Assembly (NCBI RefSeq): GCF_009859475.1 | Contig: NZ_CP044549.1 | Location: 3,720,001-3,784,000, forward strand | Reading direction: 5' to 3' | Origin: Hydrogenophaga sp. BPS33 | GTDB taxonomy: Bacteria; Pseudomonadota; Gammaproteobacteria; Burkholderiales; Burkholderiaceae_C | Length of the DNA stretch: 64,000 nucleotides | Shown: positions 54,725 to 61,268 of the stretch, piece by piece | Numbering within the stretch: position 1 is the first letter of the stretch | Layout: the number at the start of each line of letters is the position of its first letter | Program-made: the position numbers and the translations under genes | The notes under the pieces: generated by a model | What the model saw: only the letters and a program-made list of their open reading frames with translations | Databases searched by the model: none | What the model was told of the DNA's origin: nothing

Positions 54725-55405
54725 CTATTGCCAGGACTCGGGCAGGTCCAGCACGATCTCGCCCGCAGCGGGTGCGGGGGTTTGGTACGGCACGCGGCCC
54801 AGCAGGGGCGCGGGCAGCCAGCGGCGCAGCGTGTGAATGTTCTCTTCGCGGCAGGGCATGTCGGGATCAATGGCATTGGCCACCCAGCCCGCGAGTTCCA
54901 GCCCATCGGCGCGGATCGCTTCGGCCGTGAGCAGCGCGTGGTTGAGGCAGCCCAGCCGCAAGCCGACCACCAGCACCACGGGCGCACCGATAGCGCGCGC
55001 CAGATCGGCCAGCGTCTCGGTGCCGTTCAAAGGCACACGCCAACCACCCGCGCCTTCGACCAGCACCACGTCGGCCTGCGCCTTCAGCGCGCGATGCGCG
55101 GCCAGCAGTTCGGTCACGCCCACGTGGCGGCCCGCATGCGCGGCCGCGAGGTGCGGCGCGATGGGTTCGGCCAGGGCCACCGGGTTGTCGAGTTCCGGCG
55201 GCACCGCCACCGTGGACGCGGCGCGCAGGGCCAGCACGTCTTCGCTGACCCAGGCGCCCTGATGCTCGATCAAACCGGCCGCCACGGGCTTCATGCCGAC
55301 CACGCGGCGGTGCCGCCGCGCCAGCGCTTGCAACAAGGCCGTGCTGATCAGCGTCTTGCCCACGCCGGTGTCGGTGCCAGTGACGAAGCAGCCGTCAAAC
55401 GCCAT
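54725..55405 (-). CDS. bioD: Dethiobiotin synthetase
   Basis: 226 residues from ATG 55405, overlapping the bioA 3' end by 11 nt. P-loop FVTGTDTGVGKTLIS (residues 7–21), catalytic lysine in VVGMKPVAAG and VLVEGAGGWRVPLNGTETLADLA, all standard for BioD. It closes the ureido ring of dethiobiotin using ATP and CO2. Longer frames upstream are inside bioA and not coding. Confidence 0.95.
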   Translation of the reverse strand: MAFDGCFVTGTDTGVGKTLISTALLQALARRHRRVVGMKPVAAGLIEHQGAWVSEDVLALRAASTVAVPPELDNPVALAEPIAPHLAAAHAGRHVGVTELLAAHRALKAQADVVLVEGAGGWRVPLNGTETLADLARAIGAPVVLVVGLRLGCLNHALLTAEAIRADGLELAGWVANAIDPDMPCREENIHTLRRWLPAPLLGRVPYQTPAPAAGEIVLDLPESWQ

Positions 55406-56768
55406 CGCGCAGCGCCTCCACCGTGGCCTGGCCCGGTTCCTCTTGCGCCAGCGTGGCCTGCAAGGCGGCCTGCGCGCCACGTGCAAGAAAGGCACACGCC
55501 TCCTCGTCGATCACGTACGGCGGCATGGCATAGAGCGTGTGGCCGATGGGCCGCAGCACCAGGCCCTGGTCCAGGGCATGGCGCGCGTAGCGGCGCGCGA
55601 AGTCCGGCAGGCTGCAAGCGATGTCCCACGCGAACACCATGCCCTGGCGGCGCGGGTGCCGCACGCGCGGGTGTTGCGACAGCGGTTCGAAGCACGCGGC
55701 CAAGGTGTGGGCGGTGGCCACGTTGCGCCGCAGCGCATCGGTCTGCTCGAACAGGTCGAGCGTGGCCAGCGCCGCGCGGCAGGCCAGCGGGTTGCCGGTG
55801 TAGCTGTGCGAATGCAGGAAAGCGCGCGCGACCTGATCGTCGTAGAACGCGGCGTAGACCGCGTCGGTGGTGAGCACCACCGACAAGGGCAGCGTGCCAC
55901 CGGTCAGGCCTTTGGATAGGCAGAGAAAGTCGGGCCGGATGCCGGCCTGCTCGTGCGCGAACAGCGTGCCGGTGCGACCGAAGCCGACCGCGATTTCGTC
56001 CAGCACCAGGTGCACTTCGTATTGGTCGCACAGCTCGCGTGCGCGCCGCAGGTAGTGCGGGTCGTGCATCGCCATGCCGGCCGCGCATTGGATCAGGGGT
56101 TCGACGATCAGCGCCGCCGTGTCTTCGTGGTGTGCTTCCAGCCACGCGGCCAGGGCCTGGGCGGCTCGCTCGGCCACGCCGGCGGCGGATTCGCCGGGCG
56201 CGGCGGTGCGCGCATCGGGGCTGGGCGCGGTATCGGCCAGGCGCACCAACGGCGCATAGGCTTCGCGGAACAGCGCGATGTCGGTCACGGCCAGCGCGCC
56301 CACGGTCTCACCATGGTAACCACCGGCCACGCCGACGAAGCGGTGCTTGCGCGCGCGCCCCGCGTTGCGCCAGTGGTGCGCGCTCATCTTGAGCGCGATC
56401 TCGGTGGCGCTCGCGCCATCGCTGCCGTAGAACGCGTGGCCCAGGCCGGTGAGCGCGTGCAGGCGTTCGGACAGCTCGACCACCGGCGCGTGGGTGAAGC
56501 CGGCAAGCATGACGTGGTCCAACTGGTCGAGCTGGTCTTTCAGCGCATCGCGAATGGCCGGATGGTTGTGGCCGAACAGGTTGACCCACCAGGAACTGAT
56601 CGCGTCGAGGTAGCGCCGGCCCTCGTGGTCGTGCAGCCAGACACCTTCGGCGCGCGCGATCGGCACCAGCGGCACACGGGCTCCTTCGGGCGCGTGCAGT
56701 TTCATCTGCGTGCAGGGGTGCCACACGGCAGCTAGGCTGCGCTGGCGCCAGGTGTCGTTGAGCGACAT
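55395..56768 (-). CDS. bioA: Adenosylmethionine–8-amino-7-oxononanoate aminotransferase
   Basis: 457 residues. Class III aminotransferase: VWHPCTQMKLHAPEGARVPL at the N-terminus is the BioA hallmark, followed by YLDAISSWWVNLFGHNHPAI, VLDEIAVGFGRTGTLFAHEQ (PLP Asp) and the Schiff-base lysine in FLCLSKGLTGGTLPLSVVLT. It uses SAM as amino donor to make 7,8-diaminopelargonate. Its ATG directly follows the bioB stop with no gap. Confidence 0.96.
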   Translation of the reverse strand: MSLNDTWRQRSLAAVWHPCTQMKLHAPEGARVPLVPIARAEGVWLHDHEGRRYLDAISSWWVNLFGHNHPAIRDALKDQLDQLDHVMLAGFTHAPVVELSERLHALTGLGHAFYGSDGASATEIALKMSAHHWRNAGRARKHRFVGVAGGYHGETVGALAVTDIALFREAYAPLVRLADTAPSPDARTAAPGESAAGVAERAAQALAAWLEAHHEDTAALIVEPLIQCAAGMAMHDPHYLRRARELCDQYEVHLVLDEIAVGFGRTGTLFAHEQAGIRPDFLCLSKGLTGGTLPLSVVLTTDAVYAAFYDDQVARAFLHSHSYTGNPLACRAALATLDLFEQTDALRRNVATAHTLAACFEPLSQHPRVRHPRRQGMVFAWDIACSLPDFARRYARHALDQGLVLRPIGHTLYAMPPYVIDEEACAFLARGAQAALQATLAQEEPGQATVEALRDGV

Positions 56769-57809
56769 TCAGTCCGCCGAGACGTGCCGGGGCCGCAAGC
56801 CGAGTTTGTTCAGCAAGCCCATGTCGGCCGCCACATCGGGGTTGCCGGTGGTCAGCAGCTTCTCGCCGTAGAAGATGGAGTTCGCGCCGGCCAGGAAGCA
56901 CAGCGCCTGCACGGCTTCGCTCATCTGCTGGCGCCCGGCCGACAGGCGCACCCGCGCGCGGGGCATGGTGATGCGCGCCACGGCAATGGTGCGCACGAAT
57001 TCCAGCGGGTCCAGGTCGGGCTGGTCGGCCAGCGGCGGGCCCTGCACTTTCACCAGGTGGTTGATCGGCACCGACTCGGGGTAGTCGGGCGCGAGGTTGG
57101 CCAGCTGGGCCACGAGCGCGGCGCGCTGCAGGCGCGATTCGCCCATGCCCACGATGCCGCCGCAGCACACCTTCACACCCGCGCCGCGCACGCGCGCCAG
57201 GGTGTCCAGGCGGTCCTGGTAGTCGCGCGTGGTGATGATCTCGCAGTAGAAATCGGGCGCGCTGTCCAGGTTGTGGTTGTAGTAGTCCAGCCCGGCGTCG
57301 CGCAGGATTTCGGCATGGCCTTCGCCCAGCATGCCCAGCGTGGCGCAAGCCTCCAGGCCTTCGGCCTTCACGATACGCACCAGTTCGGCCACGGCGTCCA
57401 CGTCGCGGTCCTTCGGTGCGCGCCAGGCAGCGCCCATGCAGAAGCGCGTGGCCCCTGCCTGCCTGGCGCGCTGCGCGGCTTCGCGCACCGCGTCCACGCC
57501 CATGAGCTTGCCGGCGGTCAGGCCGGTGTCGAAATGCACCGACTGCGGGCAATAGCCGCAGTCCTCCGGGCAACCGCCGGTCTTCACCGACAGCAGCGTG
57601 GCGAGTTCCACCTCGCCCGGGTCGAACTGCTCGCGGTGCACGGTCTGCGCGCGGTGCAGCAGCTCGGAGAACGGCAGGTCGAACAGGGCCTGCACCTCTT
57701 CCACACGCCAGGCGCTCGTGCCCACGTCAGACACCGGCTTGGCCGGCGCGACAAACTTCAGGGGTTGTGCCGTGCCGATGGAGGGCGGGGTATCGATCGT
57801 GGTCGTCAT
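56769..57809 (-). CDS. bioB: Biotin synthase
   Basis: 346 residues. Radical SAM motif C80-x3-C84-x2-C87 in [13 protein letters not shown]. The [2Fe-2S] ligand region is [23 protein letters not shown] and [28 protein letters not shown] near the C-terminus is also conserved. It inserts sulfur into dethiobiotin. First gene of the bioBADF run, separated from cbtA by 72 bp that contain an 11-bp hairpin. Confidence 0.97.
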   Translation of the reverse strand: MTTTIDTPPSIGTAQPLKFVAPAKPVSDVGTSAWRVEEVQALFDLPFSELLHRAQTVHREQFDPGEVELATLLSVKTGGCPEDCGYCPQSVHFDTGLTAGKLMGVDAVREAAQRARQAGATRFCMGAAWRAPKDRDVDAVAELVRIVKAEGLEACATLGMLGEGHAEILRDAGLDYYNHNLDSAPDFYCEIITTRDYQDRLDTLARVRGAGVKVCCGGIVGMGESRLQRAALVAQLANLAPDYPESVPINHLVKVQGPPLADQPDLDPLEFVRTIAVARITMPRARVRLSAGRQQMSEAVQALCFLAGANSIFYGEKLLTTGNPDVAADMGLLNKLGLRPRHVSAD

Positions 57810-57844
57810 TGTTTTCTCTCCTGGATTCCGTTGGGAGGCCGCAT

Positions 57845-57871
57845 TCTGCCTGCCCCGATCGGGCAGGCAGA
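57845..57871 (-). other. Strong hairpin between cbtA and bioB
   Basis: TCTGCCTGCCC (57845–57855) and GGGCAGGCAGA (57861–57871) form an 11-bp perfect inverted repeat with a 5-nt loop. No T-run follows on the minus strand. It ends 10 bp before the cbtA stop region and 36 bp before the bioB start. It may be an RNA processing or attenuation element, or a regulator site for biotin genes; no BioR-type TTATCTATAA was seen. Confidence 0.55.
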
Positions 57872-57881
57872 CGGCCTTCCA

Positions 57882-58682
57882 TCAGGCGGTCTTTGGCAGT
57901 TTGCCGACCGATCCCAATGTGTCCTGCAGCGCGGGTTGCACCCAACGCTGGAACGCCCAGCCGCAGGCCAGGCCCATGAGCACCCAGAACGAGATCGAGA
58001 CCCAGCGGGTGGCCCAGACGAACTGCGTGCCCAGGTCGCGCAGCACCACTTGCGCTTCGCCCTGGAAGCCGGCGAGCGGATCGGCCGTGATATGCGGCGC
58101 GCCGACCACGAAAGGCAGCGCCAGCAGTGCCGCGGCGATGATCCAGCGCAAGTGGCTGCGCATGCCGGCCGCGATGGCGCAGGCTGCGGCCGCGCTCACG
58201 GCCGCCAGCGTCCACCAGCCTTGGCGCGAGCCCAGGCGGGCGGCGTCCATGCCGGGGATCTCGGCGTGCAGGCCGATCGAGGGCCACAGGTAGAACACCA
58301 GCCAGCCGGCAGCGGCCGTCACAAGGGCGAGCGGCAACGCGCGCAGTCGGGTGCCACGCCAGACGGTCACGCCCATCACCGCGAACACCAGCAGCGCCAT
58401 GCTGAAGGCGTGCAGCACATTGGCCACGAAGGTCCAGGCCGTGCGATCGAAGCCCTCGGCTGGCGCCCATTCTTCGGCTTCCTCGGCCATCGCGTGGCCG
58501 TCGTGCCCGGCGTGCGCCTTGGGTTCGGCGGCTTCAGCGGCAGGCGCTTCGATCTTCTGGTCCTCGAAGACCTCCGCGGCCAGGATGATGGGCACGGCCT
58601 GCAGCCGCTGCACGCCGGTCTGCACGATGCCCACGGCCAGGGCCACCACGAGGCTGGCCCAGATCAGTCGTTGAAAAATCAT
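57882..58682 (-). CDS. cbtA: Cobalt transporter subunit CbtA
   Basis: 266 residues from ATG 58682. Five or so membrane helices; the first is IWASLVVALAVGIVQTGVQRLQ. A His/Glu-rich loop HAGHDGHAMAEEAEEW (about 75–90) is a candidate metal-binding segment, and VVGAPHITADPLAGFQGEAQ is a CbtA family motif. CbtA with CbtB is predicted to import cobalt, and the pair is usually under cobalamin riboswitch control. It follows cbtB after 129 bp that hold a GC-rich double hairpin. Confidence 0.9.
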   Translation of the reverse strand: MIFQRLIWASLVVALAVGIVQTGVQRLQAVPIILAAEVFEDQKIEAPAAEAAEPKAHAGHDGHAMAEEAEEWAPAEGFDRTAWTFVANVLHAFSMALLVFAVMGVTVWRGTRLRALPLALVTAAAGWLVFYLWPSIGLHAEIPGMDAARLGSRQGWWTLAAVSAAAACAIAAGMRSHLRWIIAAALLALPFVVGAPHITADPLAGFQGEAQVVLRDLGTQFVWATRWVSISFWVLMGLACGWAFQRWVQPALQDTLGSVGKLPKTA

Positions 58683-58756
58683 GGTCAAACTCCAAAAAAA
58701 CTTGCCGGAGCGAAATGCCCCATCCAGAGGTGCCACGGAACTGGCTTTGCCAAGCC

Positions 58757-58808
58757 GTAGGCGCCGCCCCCCTTGAGGGGGGTCGCGCGAAGCGCGGCGG
58801 GGGGTGTT
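58757..58808. repeat. GC-rich double palindrome of Comamonadaceae type
   Basis: CCCCCC–TTGA–GGGGGG (58767–58782) is followed by CGCGC–GAA–GCGCG (58784–58796). The combination of a poly-C/poly-G hairpin and a CGCG hairpin is a dispersed intergenic repeat I know from Comamonadaceae genomes. It lies between cbtB and cbtA directly after the cbtB stop and could act as a terminator or mRNA stabiliser. Confidence 0.6.
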
Positions 58809-58811
58809 CTC

Positions 58812-58997
58812 TCAATGACAGGGCTTCACAGTGACGTGCCGCACGTCGTGCGCCGCGTTGTGCACCACCGGGCTTTCCGCGAAGGCCACGCCGTACAACA
58901 CGACGAAGGCGAGTGCGGCGGCAGCGCCCAGTTGCAGCAGCAGACTGCGCGCGGCGGACGAGGCGCTCGAGGACGCCGAGGTGGTGGTTCCGTTCAT
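58812..58997 (-). CDS. cbtB: Cobalt transporter subunit CbtB
   Basis: 61 residues from ATG 58997, chosen because GGAG lies 6 bp upstream; an ATG 12 bp earlier would put that Shine–Dalgarno inside the gene. One membrane helix (LLLQLGAAAALAFVVLYGVAF) and the C-terminal motif AESPVVHNAAHDVRHVTVKPCH, whose His and Cys residues fit a metal site, define CbtB. Works with CbtA. Confidence 0.9.
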   Translation of the reverse strand: MNGTTTSASSSASSAARSLLLQLGAAAALAFVVLYGVAFAESPVVHNAAHDVRHVTVKPCH

Positions 58998-59102
58998 GTG
59001 TTGCTCCATTCAAAAAAAGAAGTTGAGGCAGGTGGAAAGAAGAGAAGAAGCCATGGCGTCACGCCCTTTGATGCCATGGCAGGACAACCGCAAAAAGGCG
59101 TC

Positions 59103-59507
59103 TCATGCAAGGTCGACCTCCGGCGGCGGCAGCCGCGCCAGGATGCCGCTGCGCACGCGCGCCGGCCGTTCGTTGCGCGGCAGGTTGCCGTCGCTGGCGG
59201 CGGCATGCAGGCCGGCGCAAACCAGCAGGTGCTCGGCGGTTTCGGCATCGGGCACCAGATCGCCGAAGAGGTAGGTGTGTTTGCCGGGCGCCTGGAAGGC
59301 GACCGAGCAGGCCCGCCCGCAACTGCTCAGGCAGGCCATGCCGCGCACGCGCACCGACGGTGCAGCGCCATGTTGGCGTTGCGCCGCCTGCACCGCGTCG
59401 AACAACAAGGCGCCAGCCGCTGGCAACCCGCGCGACGCGCCCGGTGGGCGGCAAGTGGTGCAAACGATCATCTCGGTGATCGGTGAGGAGGACGCAGATG
59501 AAGACAT
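59103..59507 (-). CDS. DUF1636 predicted metal-binding protein
   Basis: 134 residues from ATG 59507. Cysteines C16-x2-C19 near the start (IVCTTCRPPG) and the cluster GMACLSSCGRACSVAF (C59, C63, C67) match the DUF1636 family, whose fold resembles thioredoxin-like [2Fe-2S] ferredoxins. VRVRGMACLSSCGRAC and GKHTYLFGDLVPD are conserved elements. The family recurs beside cobalt chelatase and CbtAB genes, so a role in cobalt handling or redox support is inferred. It follows the VWA gene, overlapping no other frame. Confidence 0.8.
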   Translation of the reverse strand: MSSSASSSPITEMIVCTTCRPPGASRGLPAAGALLFDAVQAAQRQHGAAPSVRVRGMACLSSCGRACSVAFQAPGKHTYLFGDLVPDAETAEHLLVCAGLHAAASDGNLPRNERPARVRSGILARLPPPEVDLA

Positions 59508-59523
59508 GGTCGGCAGATGGGAT

Positions 59524-60207
59524 TCAAGTGATCGGCCGGTGCTCGGCATGCCAGCGTTTGGCCCAGGCCGCGCAGCGGCCCACGGGTTTCATTGGGTCGT
59601 CGAAATCGACGATCACGGTGTGGTCCGCCGTGGGCGCGGCGGGTTGTTCGAGCGTGCGGCCGTCGGTGAGCAGCCACAGGCAGTTCGCACCCGCCGTGCC
59701 GCTCTTGCGCTGGACCTGGCGCAGCAAGCGACCAGCTTCGGCGAGACACGCCGACAACGGCGTGCCACCGCCGCCACCCAGCGGCTTCACGCGCGCCGTG
59801 CCCGCCGCGCGCGCCGGTCCTGGCGGCAGCAACAGCTCCACCCCACGGCCCCCGAAGCACAGCAGCGCCACGTGGTCGCCTGCGCGCGCGGCCTGTTCGA
59901 TCAGGTGCGCCGCGTAGCCCTTGGCATGCGCCAGGCGAGCGCCACTGCGCATGGAGCCCGAGGTGTCGAGCGCGATCAGGTGCAGGCGGGGCACGCGCGT
60001 GTTCGGTGGCTGGTAGCGCAGGTGCGCGGGGGCCAGGCGTTGCGGGCCTTTGCCGATCAAGGTGCGCACCCAATCGATGCCGGCGCTCATGGCCCGCGCC
60101 GCAGGCGCTGCGTGCCGGGCCAGGGCCGGTCGGGGGGAACGGTTCGGGGATGGCCACCGCCAGCGGCCGCTCGCCGTGGCCGGCGCGCGCGGGCTGGGGT
60201 GGCTCAT
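59524..60207 (-). CDS. Short VWA-domain protein, ChlD/BchD-like chelatase subunit
   Basis: 227 residues from ATG 60207, which overlaps the ChlI-like stop (ATGA). A basic Pro/Arg-rich leader precedes SAGIDWVRTLIGKGPQRL and a von Willebrand A domain with the MIDAS motif DTSGSM (81–86) and LGGGGGTPLSACLAEAGRLL. Full BchD/ChlD subunits (600–700 residues) also have an AAA domain; here it is missing, and the separate AAA subunit lies immediately upstream. It is predicted to couple the ATPase to CobN during cobalt insertion. Confidence 0.85.
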   Translation of the reverse strand: MSHPSPRAPATASGRWRWPSPNRSPRPALARHAAPAARAMSAGIDWVRTLIGKGPQRLAPAHLRYQPPNTRVPRLHLIALDTSGSMRSGARLAHAKGYAAHLIEQAARAGDHVALLCFGGRGVELLLPPGPARAAGTARVKPLGGGGGTPLSACLAEAGRLLRQVQRKSGTAGANCLWLLTDGRTLEQPAAPTADHTVIVDFDDPMKPVGRCAAWAKRWHAEHRPIT

Positions 60208-61268
60208 GCTTTTTTTGGGGGCCATGCCCCCGTGTTCTTGACGCGCACCATGCCCTGCGGCAGCGGTGGCAATGCGCCCCAGTCGCCTTCGGGCGTGGCT
60301 TCGTTCGACGCATCGCCGCCCTGCCCGCTTGCCGCAGGGGGCATGGAGCGCGGTGGCGGCTGCGAGGCGCGGCCCGCAGGCGGCGCAATTTCGGGCGCAC
60401 GGCGGTGCGCCAGCGCAAGTTCGGCCACCGCGTCCACGTCGTCCACCCGCACCGTGTCGCGCTGCTCCAGCGCCACCAGCGCGCGCGCCGCGCGCAGCAT
60501 CACCAGATCGGCGCGCACGCCATCGACGCCGGCTTGCTGCGCGAGCGACGCGGCGCGCTGCACCACGCCGTCCGGCCAGTCGAGGCGGGCGAGTGCGGTG
60601 CGCGCGGCGGCCACGCGGGCCACCAACGCCGCCAGTTCGACAGCGTGCTGCGCCGCGAGCGCTTGCGGGTCGGCGTCGAACGCGAGCCGTGCGCGCACGA
60701 TGGCCTGGCGTTGCGCGGTGTCGTGCGGGTTGGCCAGCGCGACCGAGAGGCCGAAGCGGTCCAGCAACTGGGGCCGCAGTTCGCCCTCCTCCGGGTTCAT
60801 GGTGCCCACGAGCACGAAGCGCGCGGCGTGCTGGCGCGAGAGGCCGTCGCGCTCCACCGTGTTCACGCCGCTGGCGGCCACGTCGAGCAAGGCATCCACC
60901 AGCGCGTCGGGCAGCAGGTTGACCTCGTCGACATACAACACACCGCCGTGCGCGCGCGCCACCAGGCCGGGGGCCAGGCGCACCGTGCCGTCGCGCAGCA
61001 CGTCTTCCAGGTGCAGCGTGCCCACCAGTTGCTCCAGGCTCGCGGCCAGCGGCAGCGTGACGAAAGGGGCTTGCGGCAACAACGCGGCCAGTGCGCGCGC
61101 CGAGGTCGACTTGGCGGTGCCGCGCGGGCCACTGATGAGCACGCCGCCCATGCCGGGGTCGATGGCCGCCAGCAGCAAGGCGCGTTGCAGCGGGGCTTGG
61201 CCTACCAAGGCCGTGAAGGGGAACGCCGGGTTCGAGACGGCGTGCAGTTCGGGAATGGGGGTGTTCAT
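60204..61268 (-). CDS. ChlI/BchI-like AAA ATPase of a cobaltochelatase
   Basis: 354 residues from ATG 61268, overlapping the cobN stop (ATGA). Walker A LISGPRGTAKSTSARALAAL, Walker B HGGVLYVDEVNLLPDALVDALLD, the insert SGVNTVERDGLS and the sensor VLVGTMNPEEGELRPQLLDRFGLSV are the ChlI signatures. A Pro/Gly-rich tail of about 50 residues follows. With the VWA protein it should form the ATP-driven part of a CobN–ChlI–ChlD chelatase. Confidence 0.92.
   Translation of the reverse strand: MNTPIPELHAVSNPAFPFTALVGQAPLQRALLLAAIDPGMGGVLISGPRGTAKSTSARALAALLPQAPFVTLPLAASLEQLVGTLHLEDVLRDGTVRLAPGLVARAHGGVLYVDEVNLLPDALVDALLDVAASGVNTVERDGLSRQHAARFVLVGTMNPEEGELRPQLLDRFGLSVALANPHDTAQRQAIVRARLAFDADPQALAAQHAVELAALVARVAAARTALARLDWPDGVVQRAASLAQQAGVDGVRADLVMLRAARALVALEQRDTVRVDDVDAVAELALAHRRAPEIAPPAGRASQPPPRSMPPAASGQGGDASNEATPEGDWGALPPLPQGMVRVKNTGAWPPKKA

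Noticed and set aside
53345..55873. Very long plus-strand open frame (842 codons) across bioF, bioD and bioA
   Set aside because: It is an antisense shadow of three well-supported biotin genes in GC-rich DNA; its translation is Arg/His/Gln/Gly-rich with no recognisable domain.
58683..59102. Cobalamin riboswitch upstream of cbtB or cbtA
   Set aside because: The gaps are short and contain GC-rich palindromes but no recognisable B12-box; a riboswitch is more likely upstream of cobN outside the window.
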